The notes: generated by a model not told the origin, from the letters alone. A stretch of DNA of 60,971 nucleotides from Novosphingobium sp. (GCA_020848655.1 JADLHU010000101.1:1-60971), one strand, 5' to 3'. Shown: positions 18,701 through 27,660, numbered from the stretch's first letter. Made by a program: numbers and translations.

Positions 18701-18882
18701 ACTTCCTCGGGCGTCATCCCCGGCGCCTTGAGGATCACCTTGACCTGGGTGGAACTGATGTCGGGGAAGGCGTCGATCGGCAGGTTGGCGAAAGACCACG
18801 CGCCGATGCCGGCCAGCAGCAGCGCCAGCCCCAGCACCGCCAGTCGCAGCGCCAGCGCGCGTTCGACGAGTTTGCGCAGCAT
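15757..18882 (-). CDS. Heavy-metal efflux RND pump, CusA/CzcA family
   Basis: A 1041-residue proton-driven inner-membrane pump. RND features: an N-terminal helix, then a periplasmic region with INITIAL-type text LPIDAFPDISSTQVKVI. Twelve predicted membrane helices include GLAIAVGMLVDGAVVVVENV, the helix-4 segment with the acidic proton-relay residues of heavy-metal RND pumps (HME-RND). LYRAPGGQLVRASDVARV and GMPVDALQDMMRG lie in the second porter half. Length matches CusA/CzcA. It sits in the order adaptor, pump, outer-membrane channel, with four-base gaps. Cu/Ag versus Co/Zn/Cd cannot be settled here. Confidence 0.92.
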   Translation of the reverse strand: MLRKLVERALALRLAVLGLALLLAGIGAWSFANLPIDAFPDISSTQVKVILKAPGMTPEEVESRVITPIEMEMLGIPRQTVLRSVAKYAIADITVDFADGTDIYWARSQVAERLNTAMGDLPGTVSGGMAPISTPLSDMYMFTLEGPQSLAEKRRVLDWTIRPALRTVPGVADVNALGGHVETFEVAPDNAALAAAGLSMADLAAAIESSNRNDGAGRLVTGEEALIVRSTGAIATLDDLAAVVVRGEGGKVVRVGDLASVRTGSLTRYGAVTKDGKGETVEGLVIGLRGADARKVVAGVKARLEEIRPALPGGMTVSVFYDRSDLIGRAVGTVEKALVEATILVVVLLLLFLGDLRASVIVALALPMAALLTFILMGAIGLTANLMSLGGLAIAVGMLVDGAVVVVENVVERLSDERHAQSAKLHAVLVASAEVAKPVASGMAIIALVFLPLLTLEGLEGKLFSPVALTIVLALLCALVLSLTLIPVLAYFGLRVKAGHHEPWLMRKIAPGYAALLASAFRHKTRVFTLAGLSLVLAGGAYALTGKTFLPTMDEGSVIVQLTKLPSISLDHSVAGDMKAQKALLEHVPEVDHVIARVGSDELGLDPMGLNETDSFLKLKPRDEWRVRDKDWLVERMRAALAQLPGIEPSFTQPIEMRISEMLTGARGDLAIKLFGPDLAELSRLAGRIQGRLQTIDGTSEAITVANDRVDYLQFDIDRVAAGRAGMPVDALQDMMRGQIEGQRAGVVADGNRRVPIVLRGGGGEAGSGAAPSPQAFADTLYRAPGGQLVRASDVARVERVEGPVKLEHENGSRFAMVQAFVSGRDLVGYVEEAKADIGAHVKLPPGYRIVWGGQFENQQRASARLAVMLPVSVLMIFGVLFATLGSLRAALLILANIPFAVVGGMIALALSGEYLSVPASVGFIALLGIAVLNGLVMVSYFRQLREQGLPLAEAVRRGAERRLRPVLMTATIAAFGLVPLLFATGPGSEIQRPLAIVVIGGLITATLLTLVLLPILYERFGESAVERAAGDRAHPAGARD

Positions 18883-18886
18883 CGCG

Positions 18887-19999
18887 CTATTCCGCCAGCA
18901 GCGATTTGAGTTCGGCCACGCCGCTGACGGCGACCGGCTCGCCCGGCGTCAGCCCTTCGCCGATCACGCTGCGCCCGCCGGCTTCGGCGACGACGGCCAC
19001 CTTGCGGCGCACGAAGCGATTGCCCGCACGCACGAAGACAAAGGCCTGGCCCTGGCTTTGCGTGACGGCGACAGACGGAACCGAAACCCCGCCGCGCGCC
19101 ACATCGGCGCCCTTGATCACCGCCATCAGGTTCTGGCCGGAAACCAGGCCGGGCGCGCCGCCGATGCTGGCCTTGGCCAGGACCGAACGCGTCGCGGGAT
19201 CGATCGAAGCGCCGACCGACAGCACTTTGCCCGAAACGATCACCGGCGCGCCACCGGCGGTTTGGGGCACCTGCACGTCCACCGCCATGCCGGGGCGAAC
19301 CGCGCGCGCGATGCGTTCGGGCAGTTGCAGGTCAAGCCGGTACCGGGCGGTGTTCTCTATCACGAAAGGCGCCGTCATGCCGCCCACCGGGCCGCCGGTT
19401 TCCACCGCGACATGGGCCAGCCGCCCCGCAATCGGCGCCCGCAGCGTCATCGTGCCATCCGGGCTGGCCCCGCCCAGCGCCAGCAGGCGGCGGTTTTCGG
19501 CGATCGTGGCCTGCACCTGGTGCAGTTGCGCGCTGGCTTCGTCGGCGCGGGCGCCGGCCACCACGCCTTCGCGGGCGAGCTGGCCAAGGCGCGCGGCGCG
19601 CGTCTGCGCCAGCGTCAGTTCGGCGCGCGCGCGGGCCAGGTTCGCGCCATATTGCACCGGCTCGGCGGCGCGGACCACGGCCAGCGCCTGCCCGCGCGAA
19701 ACTTCCTGCCCTTCGATCACGAAAAGCCGCACCAGCGCGCCCGCGAACGGGGCCGTAACGGCCACGCGCGCCTCGGGCGGCAGGGTGACTTGCGCGGGCA
19801 CCGTGCCCAGCGGCAGCGGACCGGCATCGCGCGCGGGTTCGGTCCTGATGCCAAGGCGGGCGATCTGCGCGGCGGTGATCGCGCCGGGCGCGGCCTCGGT
19901 CGCCCCGGCCGGGTCCGGTGCCGCTTGATCGGCCGCCCCGCCGCAACCGCCCAGCGCCAGCACCGCGATCAGCGCGCAGGAAAGGGTTCGCGTGTTCAT
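18887..19999 (-). CDS. RND efflux periplasmic adaptor (CusB/CzcB-like membrane fusion protein)
   Basis: A 370-residue lipoprotein-type adaptor. The ATG at 19999 gives MNTRTLSCALIAVLALGGC with lipobox LGGC; an ATG at 20014 would add five residues. Barrel-sandwich halves are recognisable in VTAPFAGALVRLFVIEGQEV and LRAPIAGRLAHVAVETGG, with a helical hairpin between them. A beta-barrel and membrane-proximal part ends GEPVAVSGVAELKSLLAE. It bridges pump and channel across the periplasm. First gene of the three-gene efflux operon, divergent from the response regulator at 20117. Confidence 0.88.
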   Translation of the reverse strand: MNTRTLSCALIAVLALGGCGGAADQAAPDPAGATEAAPGAITAAQIARLGIRTEPARDAGPLPLGTVPAQVTLPPEARVAVTAPFAGALVRLFVIEGQEVSRGQALAVVRAAEPVQYGANLARARAELTLAQTRAARLGQLAREGVVAGARADEASAQLHQVQATIAENRRLLALGGASPDGTMTLRAPIAGRLAHVAVETGGPVGGMTAPFVIENTARYRLDLQLPERIARAVRPGMAVDVQVPQTAGGAPVIVSGKVLSVGASIDPATRSVLAKASIGGAPGLVSGQNLMAVIKGADVARGGVSVPSVAVTQSQGQAFVFVRAGNRFVRRKVAVVAEAGGRSVIGEGLTPGEPVAVSGVAELKSLLAE

Positions 20000-20116
20000 G
20001 GGCCGGTTGTTCATGGGCCGGTCCTGCCGCATCAACCTGTCAGAAACTTGCCAATCCGGCAGGTTGTTGTCAGCTACCGGGCGTAAAGCCGCGTGCGGGC
20101 GGAAGGAGCCGGGCCG

Positions 20117-20773
20117 ATGCGATTGCTGCTGGTGGAGGACGACGCCGAACTGGGCCGGCGGCTGGGTGACCGGCTGCGCGGCGCGGGGTTCGCGGTCGAT
20201 CTGGCGACCACGCGCGCCGATGCCGAAGCCTGGCCGGAAATGGAGCACATCGATGCCGTCGTGCTCGATCTGGGCTTGCCCGATGGCAGCGGCATGGACC
20301 TGCTGCGCCACTGGCGCGGCGGCCGGGTGGACACGCCGATCCTGATCCTGACCGCGCGCGGCAGTTGGCAGGACAAGGTGGCGGGGCTGAATGCCGGCGC
20401 CGATGATTTCGTGGTCAAGCCGGTGCGCTTCGAGGAACTGCTCGCCCGGCTGAACGCGTTGCTGCGCCGCCAGTCCGGCCAGCGCGAATCGGCGCTTGAG
20501 GCCGGCGGCATCCGGCTTGATCCGATCACGCGCGAAGTGACGCTGGATGGCGCGCCGCTGCAACTGAGCCGGCAGGAATTCCGCCTGCTGCACTTGTTCC
20601 TGCGCCGCGCCGGCCATGTCCTGCCGCAGGCCGACATCATCGAACACCTGTATGAACTGGGCGAACTGCGCGATCGCAACACCGTGGAAGTGCTGGTGGG
20701 CCGCCTGCGCCGCAAGGTCGGCACGCAGCGCATCACCACCCAGCGCGGGCTGGGCTACAGGTTCGAGAAATGA
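20117..20773 (+). CDS. OmpR-family response regulator
   Basis: A 218-residue two-component regulator. The receiver domain has the acidic pair in LLLVEDDAE, phospho-acceptor Asp in AVVLDLGLPDGSG near residue 51, Thr/Ser in LILTARG and Lys in DDFVVKPVRF. The C-terminal winged helix spans ITREVTLDGAPLQLSRQEFR to RRKVGTQRITTQRGLGYRFE. It overlaps the kinase gene by four bases (ATGA). The divergent position 117 bases from the efflux operon suggests that it controls metal efflux. Confidence 0.93.
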   Translation: MRLLLVEDDAELGRRLGDRLRGAGFAVDLATTRADAEAWPEMEHIDAVVLDLGLPDGSGMDLLRHWRGGRVDTPILILTARGSWQDKVAGLNAGADDFVVKPVRFEELLARLNALLRRQSGQRESALEAGGIRLDPITREVTLDGAPLQLSRQEFRLLHLFLRRAGHVLPQADIIEHLYELGELRDRNTVEVLVGRLRRKVGTQRITTQRGLGYRFEK

Positions 20774-22149
20774 ACGCGCCCCCGCGCCCCCGCCCGACAC
20801 TTGCCGTGCCGTGGCACAGCTTGCGGCTGCGCTTCGTGCTGTCGATCCTGCTGTGGGTGTCGCTGGGCATCGGGGCGATCTGGTATTCGTCGATCCGCCT
20901 GTTCGAGCGCCATGTCGAGGCATCGTACCACGAGGAACTGGAAGTCCACTTGCGCGAACTGGCGCGGCTGACCCGGCTGGACGCCGAGGGCGCGCCGAAG
21001 CTGACCCGGCCCCTGTCCGATCCGCGCTATGAAGAGCCGCTTTCGGGCTTTTACTGGCAGGTTTCGCTTCCCGGCCAGCCGCCGCTGCGTTCGGAATCGA
21101 TGACGCGTGGCGCGCTGGACGAAGGCATCGCCCATTCGCCCAACGTGGTGCACAAGGTGCTGGGCGGGCCGACCGGGCCGGCGATCACTTATGGCTTCAC
21201 GCGGCCGGCGCCCGGCGGCCACGTGCTGCATTTCGTGATCGCCACCGACCAGCGTCATCTCGATCGGCTGGTGCGCGACTTCACCCGCGAACTGACCGTG
21301 TGGCTGGTCGTGCTGGCGGTGACGCTGCTGGCGACGGGCATCGCCATCATCAGCTTCGGCCTGCGCCCGCTGGACCGGCTGGCCATGGCCATATCGCGGT
21401 TGCGCAGCGGCGGAAGTGCCCGGCTGGAAGGGCGTTATCCGGCCGAGATCGAGCCGCTGGTCGACGATCTGAACGCCTTCATCGAACAGAACACCGAAAT
21501 CATCGCGCGCGCCCGCGTGCAGGCAGGCAACCTGGCCCATTCGCTGCGCACGCCGCTGGCCGTGATCACCGACGAGGCGGAGCGGCTGGCGGAAAGCGGC
21601 CAGGCCCCCGAAGCGGCGGCGGTCCTGCTCGACCAGGCGCGGCGCATGGGCCAGCAGATCGAATACCAGTTGGCCCGCGCGCGCAGTTCGGCCGGGGCGC
21701 GCCTGCCGGGCACGGCCAGCGCGCTGCCCGAAATGCTGGAACCGATCGTTTCGGCGATGCGCCGCCTGCACCGCGACAGGACTTTCGTGCTCGATGCCGA
21801 TCCGCAAGCGGCCGTGGTGCTGCCGATCGATCCGGTGGACCTGTCGGAACTGGTTTCGATCCTGGTGGACAATGCGGGAAAATGGGCCGCGTCGCGCGTC
21901 GTCGTGGCGGTGCGGCGCGCCGCAGGCGGGGTGGAGATCAGCGTGACCGACGATGGCCCCGGCATGACGGCGGCGCAGATCGCCGAGGCCTGCGAGATCG
22001 GCCGCCGCTTCGACGAGGCGATGCCGGGAGCGGGCCTGGGCCTGGCCATCGCGCGCGAGATCGCCCGCGACATCGGCGCCACGCTGAGCCTTGCCGCGCT
22101 GGCGCCACCGGCGCGCGGGCTATGCTGCCGGGTGCTGCTGCCCGGCTGA
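20770..22149 (+). CDS. Sensor histidine kinase (PhoQ-like)
   Basis: A 459-residue membrane kinase: first helix FVLSILLWVSLGIGAIWYSS, a periplasmic sensor of about 120 residues, second helix WLVVLAVTLLATGIAIISF, a HAMP-like linker LRPLDRLAMAISRLRSG, an H-box LAHSLRTPLAVI with the phospho-His, an N-box LVDNAGKWA, and G-boxes DDGPGM and PGAGLGLAI. The H-box and the PLVDDLNAFIEQN linker resemble the PhoQ group. Translation is coupled to the regulator by ATGA. The signal is probably a metal ion, inferred from its neighbours. Confidence 0.92.
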   Translation: MNAPPRPRPTLAVPWHSLRLRFVLSILLWVSLGIGAIWYSSIRLFERHVEASYHEELEVHLRELARLTRLDAEGAPKLTRPLSDPRYEEPLSGFYWQVSLPGQPPLRSESMTRGALDEGIAHSPNVVHKVLGGPTGPAITYGFTRPAPGGHVLHFVIATDQRHLDRLVRDFTRELTVWLVVLAVTLLATGIAIISFGLRPLDRLAMAISRLRSGGSARLEGRYPAEIEPLVDDLNAFIEQNTEIIARARVQAGNLAHSLRTPLAVITDEAERLAESGQAPEAAAVLLDQARRMGQQIEYQLARARSSAGARLPGTASALPEMLEPIVSAMRRLHRDRTFVLDADPQAAVVLPIDPVDLSELVSILVDNAGKWAASRVVVAVRRAAGGVEISVTDDGPGMTAAQIAEACEIGRRFDEAMPGAGLGLAIAREIARDIGATLSLAALAPPARGLCCRVLLPG

Positions 22150-22170
22150 TGCTTTCCGCAGGCCATCCGC

Positions 22171-23298
22171 TCAGAAATCGCGATGGAAGCTTACCAGATC
22201 GCTGTCGGGATCGTTCGTGCCGGTGATCAGGCCGCGCAGCATCTGCGCGGCCATCATCGAAAACGTGATGCCGTTGCCGCCATAGCCCATCGCCGCATAG
22301 CAGTTCGGCAGGGCCGGGATAGGCCCGATCGTGGGCGTGCCGACCGGGCTGTTGCCGAAGCTGCCGGCCCAGGCGAAGGCAGGCGTGGGATCGATCATCG
22401 GCAGCAACCGCCCCAGCTTGCGCGCCAGCACGCGGGTCTTTTCCGCGATCAGCGCGTCTCGCTGCGCGGCATCGGCGATTTCCTCGTTCTCGCCGCCGCA
22501 GATCACTTCGCCGTGCGGCGTGGTGCGGATGTAGAGATAGGGATCGGACGCTTCCCAGATCATCGCCGCGCCCGGCCAGATGCGGCGCGGCTGCGGCGCG
22601 GTGGCGATCGACCAGCTTGACATGATGGTGTTGCCCTTGCGCGGGATGCCCTTGAGCATTTCATAGCCGGTGGCGAAAACGACGTGATCGGCCCGCACCG
22701 TGCGCCCTTCGGTGGTTTCCAGCACCACGCCGTCCGCGCCGGCTTCGATGCCGGCCACGTCCGCCGGCGCATAAAGCCGCGCGCCGCGCGCGATGGCGAC
22801 GTTGAGGTATCCGGCGGTCAGCCGGCGGGGATCGGCGCTGTAGTTGCCGAAGCCGACGATCGCGTGCCGCCCGCGAATGCCATAGCGTTCGCGTACGGCG
22901 GCGGGGCCGATCAGTTCCACTTCGAACCCGGCGCGGCGGCGTGCTTCGGCTTCCTGGGCCAGGCCATCGGCGTCCAGCACATTGCCATCGAGGTAGATCG
23001 AGCCGCGCGTGGCGGTGGCGGCGCGGATGGCCAGCCGTTCGGTGCGTTCGCGCAGCGCGTCGACCGCCAGCCGCGATCGGCGCCAGATGCGTTCGGCGCG
23101 GTCCTGCCCGATCCGCGCGGCCATGTGGCACAGCGGCGTATCGAGTTCATATTGGAGCATCGCGGTGGACGCCGGTGTCGATCCCAGCAGCGGACCACGC
23201 CGATCCAGCACGATCACGTCCAGCCCGGCCTCGGTCAGCGACTCGGTGATCAGCGCGCCGGAAATCCCGGCGCCGACCACGGCGACATCGCACCGCAC
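22171..23298 (-). CDS. FAD-dependent oxidoreductase (DAO family)
   Basis: A 375-residue (or longer) DAO-type flavoprotein. The dinucleotide fold VAVVGAGISGALITESLTEAG binds FAD, VLDRRGPLLGSTPAST follows, and the C-terminus has MGYGGNGITFSMMAAQ, the second FAD-contact motif. Related enzymes oxidise amines or amino acids; the substrate is unknown. The GTG at 23298 is the first standard start, yet the preceding in-frame codons read RDLRTGQSIWSARRRPAIAV, which looks like normal family sequence (see findings). Confidence 0.85.
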   Translation of the reverse strand: MRCDVAVVGAGISGALITESLTEAGLDVIVLDRRGPLLGSTPASTAMLQYELDTPLCHMAARIGQDRAERIWRRSRLAVDALRERTERLAIRAATATRGSIYLDGNVLDADGLAQEAEARRRAGFEVELIGPAAVRERYGIRGRHAIVGFGNYSADPRRLTAGYLNVAIARGARLYAPADVAGIEAGADGVVLETTEGRTVRADHVVFATGYEMLKGIPRKGNTIMSSWSIATAPQPRRIWPGAAMIWEASDPYLYIRTTPHGEVICGGENEEIADAAQRDALIAEKTRVLARKLGRLLPMIDPTPAFAWAGSFGNSPVGTPTIGPIPALPNCYAAMGYGGNGITFSMMAAQMLRGLITGTNDPDSDLVSFHRDF

Positions 23299-23446
23299 CG
23301 CGCGCGTCAGCGGCCTGACTGCGATTGCCGGCCGCCGCCGGGCCGACCAGATCGACTGGCCGGTGCGCAGATCGCGATGATGGGTGGCGGAAGCGGGGGC
23401 GGAATTGGAGATGGGCTGATCCTTCGGTTGCGGGGATCAACCCGCG

Positions 23447-23938
23447 ATGGAAGCTGTGGTTCCGCGCAACGAAATCGCCGGTGCCGCGTTGGTGGGGCCA
23501 GATCATCTGGAAAGGCTGGATCGCGCCGTGGACAAGCTGTTTACCCGAATAGCATCGTTGATTTCCGGCGCGACGGGCCGTCCTGCCGCTTTCGTGCTGG
23601 CGCTGGGCATCGTTGTCGTCTGGGCCGTTTCCGGTCCGATCTTCGGGTTTTCCGATACCTGGCAACTGGTGATCAACACCGGCACCACGATCGTTACCTT
23701 CCTGATGGTGTTCCTGATCCAGAACAGCCAAAACCGCGATGCCGGCGCGATGCAGGCCAAGCTCGACGAACTGCTGCGCGCGATCGACAAGGCGCGCGAA
23801 GGCTTCATCGGCATCGAGCACATGACCGACGACGAAATCGAGGCGTTGCGCGCCGCGCTTGAGCGCGAATGCGGCCAGCGCGGCGGCAAGGAAGGCACGG
23901 CGGACGATAGCGTGGAACGGCTGCTCAACCGGTCCTGA
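23447..23938 (+). CDS. Low-affinity iron permease family protein
   Basis: A 163-residue membrane protein. Two helices are clear: GRPAAFVLALGIVVVWAVSG and LVINTGTTIVTFLMVFLIQN. Between and after them lie the family phrases PIFGFSDTWQ and QNSQNRDAGAMQAKLDELLRA, then a charged cytoplasmic tail. The start is either the ATG at 23447 or a GTG at 23527 (VDKLFTRIAS), which is where many relatives begin. Despite the family name, taken from yeast Fet4, an iron transport role in bacteria is not established. Confidence 0.8.
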   Translation: MEAVVPRNEIAGAALVGPDHLERLDRAVDKLFTRIASLISGATGRPAAFVLALGIVVVWAVSGPIFGFSDTWQLVINTGTTIVTFLMVFLIQNSQNRDAGAMQAKLDELLRAIDKAREGFIGIEHMTDDEIEALRAALERECGQRGGKEGTADDSVERLLNRS

Positions 23939-23987
23939 GGGGCGGGCCTTGCGTGCGTTCAAATGCAGGGCCGCGCAGGGAACCTGA

Positions 23988-25298
23988 TCAATCGAGCATG
24001 GCGATCAGTTCGTCGATGCGGCAGGTGGCGAAGCCGACCGCGCTGTCGGAGATGCCATAGGGCAGCAGCAATCGTTCGCCCACTTTCAGCACGCCGCAGG
24101 TGTAGATCACGTTGGGCACATAGCCGGCGCGATCGGCGTCCTGCGCGGTCAGCACCGGTTCCACCGATCGCGCCAGGATGCGTGTCGGATCATCGCGATC
24201 GAGCAGAACGCAGCCCAGCGCATACTTGCGCATCGCGCCCACCCCGTGCGTGAACAGCAGCCAGCCCTCGTCGGTCAGGATCGGGCTGCCGCAATTGCCG
24301 ATCTGGATGAATTCCCAGGGGTAGCGCGGCTCCATAAGCAGCGTGCCTTCATCGTCCCAGCAGCCCAGTTCGTCGGACTTCAGCAGGAACAGGTTCTTGC
24401 CGTCCTGCCGGCCGACCATGGCAAAGCGGCCGTCGATCTTCTGCGGGAACAGCGCCATGCCCTTGTTGCGTCCGGCGCGGCCGTGGATCGGCTGAAGGTC
24501 GAACTCGCGGAAATCGCGCGTGCGCATCAGTTCGGAGCGGATCGAATGGCCCGAATAGGCGGTGTAGGTGCCGATCCATTCGAAATCGCCGCCGCCATGG
24601 TCGAAGCGCACCAGCCGCAAGTCTTCCAGCCCGTTGCGCTGCTGTTCGGTGATCGGGAAGATCACCGTGTTGGACAAGCTCGATTCGGGGTTGCGGCAGA
24701 CGGTGACGACATCGTCGGTATCGACTTCGCCTTCGTTTTCCAGCTCCACCGAAGTGGCGAAGCTCGCCTGGGGCCAGAGCTGGAAGTTGCCGTCCGCCTC
24801 GGCGATGCCCTCGCGGAAGGCCACCGAGCTGATATGGCCTTCACCCACCGCGCGCAGCGACAGGATGAAGCGCACCGCGCCGTGCATCATCCCGCTCTGG
24901 TCGGGATGCGGGACGATCGACGGGTTCATCAGCGCCGCCGCCGCGAACGTATATTCGTGGCAGAAGTACGATCCGATCAGTCGCTGGCGCACCGGGGAAA
25001 AGGCGAAGGGATCAAGGCCCAGCTTTTCGGCCACTTCGCAGAAGCGATCGGAAAAGATCTGCTCCGTCTGCCAGTGGCGTTCCTTGAAATCGGCCAGCAC
25101 GCGCCCGTATTCGAGCACCGCGCGGTCTTCATCCAGCGCGGCGATATCGTCCACCAGCTCGCGCGCGCGGCTGCTCGGCGCGTGCTTGGCCTGCCAGCCC
25201 AGGTGAAACGGACGCAGTACGACACGGCCGGGATCGGCATGGAGGCGCGTTTCGAAAATCCGCAGCACTTCAGGGGCGGGGTGATCTGGCCGGTTCAA
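23988..25298 (-). CDS. Glycoside hydrolase/phosphorylase family 130-like protein
   Basis: A 436-residue five-bladed-propeller type enzyme related to GH130, which cleaves or phosphorolyses beta-mannosides. Landmarks: LMNPSIVPHPDQSG, NGLEDLRLVRFDHGGG, GRAGRNKGMALFPQKIDGRF and the late YVPNVIYTCGVLKVGERLLLPYG. No signal peptide, so cytoplasmic. Its start lies 29 bases inside the end of the upstream glycosyltransferase gene. The two are therefore coupled and probably make and turn over the same glycan. Confidence 0.82.
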   Translation of the reverse strand: MNRPDHPAPEVLRIFETRLHADPGRVVLRPFHLGWQAKHAPSSRARELVDDIAALDEDRAVLEYGRVLADFKERHWQTEQIFSDRFCEVAEKLGLDPFAFSPVRQRLIGSYFCHEYTFAAAALMNPSIVPHPDQSGMMHGAVRFILSLRAVGEGHISSVAFREGIAEADGNFQLWPQASFATSVELENEGEVDTDDVVTVCRNPESSLSNTVIFPITEQQRNGLEDLRLVRFDHGGGDFEWIGTYTAYSGHSIRSELMRTRDFREFDLQPIHGRAGRNKGMALFPQKIDGRFAMVGRQDGKNLFLLKSDELGCWDDEGTLLMEPRYPWEFIQIGNCGSPILTDEGWLLFTHGVGAMRKYALGCVLLDRDDPTRILARSVEPVLTAQDADRAGYVPNVIYTCGVLKVGERLLLPYGISDSAVGFATCRIDELIAMLD

Positions 25299-27660
25299 AC
25301 ACCCATCCTTTATCCTCGATCCGGGCCTTGTCGTCTGCCCTGGTCATGTCTTCGGCACGGGCACTGTCTTCCACATTGGCCGTCCGCTGGATAGAGGCGA
25401 TAGCATAGTATGAAAGCTGAAAGGCAAGAATGCTTTCCGCGCCGCAATTTTCGTTGGCGCCGCGCGGGGTCAGGCCATCGCGGCAGCGCCCCGATGCCGT
25501 ATCGCCCAGCACCGCGCCGCGATCGTTGCCGCCCAGGAACCAGCGCCAGGCGGCGCGCGCATGGTCCAGCCAGAACGCATCGCCCGTCACCCGATAGGCG
25601 CAGGCCGCCGCTTCGATCGCGGCCTGCGCTTCGAGCGGTTGCTGATCGAACGGCAGCAGGGCGTGCGACTTGCCGAAGGTTTCCGAACCGACCGGGCGGA
25701 ACTGTCCCTGCGCCGAAACCTGCATCGCGCAGATCCAGCGCAAGCTGGCGAGGCCGCCGTCGATCCAGTCCTGCCGTCCCAGCGCCGTGCCCGCCGCGAT
25801 CAGCGCCTGCGGCAGGCGGGGATTGTCATAGCCCAGCCCGCTTTCGAACCACGGCCAGTGCGACGTGCGGTCCCAGCCCAGCAGCCGTTCGAGGAAGGTG
25901 CCGCCGCGTTCCAGCAGCGCGAGCGAGGCCGGGTCATGCGGATGCTTGCGCAACACCAGCGCCGCGCCCAGCATGGCAAAGCCCAGCGCGCGCGGCGAAC
26001 CGATCGTGGCAAAGGCCGGCGCGGCCTGCCGGTACAGTCGCAGCGCCCATTGCGACAGGTCCGCGCTGTCCGCCAGCGCCACGGTGTGGCCCAGCGCCCA
26101 GAGCGATCGTCCGTTGGAATCGTCCGATCCGCTGTCTTCCGCCCACGAGCGGTCATAGCGCATGAAATTGCGGAAGCGCGCGGTATCGGGATTCCAGGCA
26201 TATTCGATGAAGGCCGCGAAGGTCGTGGCGCGGTGCAGCCGTTCTTCGGGGGAAAGGCCTTGCGCCACGTTCATCAGCATCAGCGCGCGGGCGTTGTCGT
26301 CCACGCAATAGCCATGGCGTCGGTCGGGCACGATGCCGATGGCATGCTGGAACATGCCGGTGGCGTCGCACATGGCGAACACGCCCGAAAGCGCGGGGGT
26401 TGTGCCCAGCGGCGTCGGGCGTGCGCGGCGGGGCAGGGCCGACAGGGCAAGGCGCGCCGATGCCCCGGCGAACTGCGGCCAGATCGTGCTGCGGCCCCGC
26501 GCATAGGCGCGCCGCTGCATCGCCGAAAGATCGTCGGGCCGATCGAACAGGGCGTTCACCGCATCGGCGATCGCCTGGCTCGATCCCGGCTCGATCAGGC
26601 GGCCGACGTCCTGCGCCAGAAGTTCGCGCGCATGGACATAGGGTGTTGAAATCACCGCCTTGCCCAGCGCCACGGCATAGCTGAGCGTGCCCGATGTGGA
26701 TTGCTGCAATCCGGGGTAGGGCGTGATGTAGATATCGCAGGCTTCCAACTGGTCGAGCAGTTCATCGGTATCGAGGAAGCGGTTCACCCATTCGACATGG
26801 TCGGCGATGCGCAGTTCCTCGGCCAGTTCCACCAGCCGCTGGCGATAGGCCTCGCCTTCGCGCGCGACGAGCCGGGGATGGGTGGCGCCGACGATGCGAT
26901 AGACCACATCGGGATGCCGGGCGATGATCGCCGGCATGGCGCGCAGCACGCTTTCCAGCCCCTTGCCCGGACCGAGCAGGCCGAAGGTCATCATCACCTT
27001 GCGCCCCGCGAGGCCGAACGCCTGCTTGAACTGGTGCTGCCGTCCGAAAGGCCGATCGGGCGCGCCGTGCTCGATGATCTCGACCACGTTGTCGGGCGCG
27101 CCGTAGAGCCGGATCAGCAGATCGCGGGCATGGCGCGACATGACCATGATGCGCGATGCCCGCGAAACCAGGTGCCGCATGATCGCTGCCTGGCGTTCGG
27201 ACGGCTCGGACAGCACGGTATGGCAGGTCAGGACCAGCGGCGGCGCGATGCGCTCCACGAAATCGCACACCATCTCGCCGTCCTCGCCGCCGAAGATGCC
27301 GTATTCGTGCTGAAGCCACACCGCGTCGGCACCCGATGCGTTGATCCGGCGCGCGGCCTCTTCGAACGAGGCGCTGCTGTCATAATCGATCACGCCGGCG
27401 ACGGCGGGATAGGCCATCGGCGCCGCCGGATCGTCGAGCGCATAGACATCGACGTCCATTTCGGGGTGAAATTCGGCGAACTTTTCGTGCATGTCGGACG
27501 TGAAGGTCGCGATGCCGCACTTGCGCGGGGCGAAGGTGCCGACCAGCGCCAGCCGGAACCCGGCCGGGCAATGCGCGGTCGGCGGCGACAGGATCGATGC
27601 GACGACGCTGGAATGCGGCTCGGTTGCCGGAGGCGTTGAAAAGGCAAGGGACATGTTCAT
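25270..27660 (-). CDS. GT4-type glycosyltransferase fused to an alpha/alpha-toroid domain
   Basis: A 796-residue two-domain protein. Residues from about 30 to 400 form a GT-B fold of the GT4 type: GTFAPRKCGIATFTSDMHEK at the start, GLLGPGKGLESVLRAMPAII, and the donor-site segment YITPYPGLQQSTSGTLSYAV with its neighbour GKAVISTPY. From about 430 to 770 lies a helical toroid resembling glycoside-processing domains (HGYCVDDNARALMLMNVAQG, GYDNPRLPQALIAAGTALG). The ATG at 27660 is chosen as the first before the conserved part. It pairs with the GH130-like gene downstream. Confidence 0.82.
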   Translation of the reverse strand: MNMSLAFSTPPATEPHSSVVASILSPPTAHCPAGFRLALVGTFAPRKCGIATFTSDMHEKFAEFHPEMDVDVYALDDPAAPMAYPAVAGVIDYDSSASFEEAARRINASGADAVWLQHEYGIFGGEDGEMVCDFVERIAPPLVLTCHTVLSEPSERQAAIMRHLVSRASRIMVMSRHARDLLIRLYGAPDNVVEIIEHGAPDRPFGRQHQFKQAFGLAGRKVMMTFGLLGPGKGLESVLRAMPAIIARHPDVVYRIVGATHPRLVAREGEAYRQRLVELAEELRIADHVEWVNRFLDTDELLDQLEACDIYITPYPGLQQSTSGTLSYAVALGKAVISTPYVHARELLAQDVGRLIEPGSSQAIADAVNALFDRPDDLSAMQRRAYARGRSTIWPQFAGASARLALSALPRRARPTPLGTTPALSGVFAMCDATGMFQHAIGIVPDRRHGYCVDDNARALMLMNVAQGLSPEERLHRATTFAAFIEYAWNPDTARFRNFMRYDRSWAEDSGSDDSNGRSLWALGHTVALADSADLSQWALRLYRQAAPAFATIGSPRALGFAMLGAALVLRKHPHDPASLALLERGGTFLERLLGWDRTSHWPWFESGLGYDNPRLPQALIAAGTALGRQDWIDGGLASLRWICAMQVSAQGQFRPVGSETFGKSHALLPFDQQPLEAQAAIEAAACAYRVTGDAFWLDHARAAWRWFLGGNDRGAVLGDTASGRCRDGLTPRGANENCGAESILAFQLSYYAIASIQRTANVEDSARAEDMTRADDKARIEDKGWVFEPARSPRP

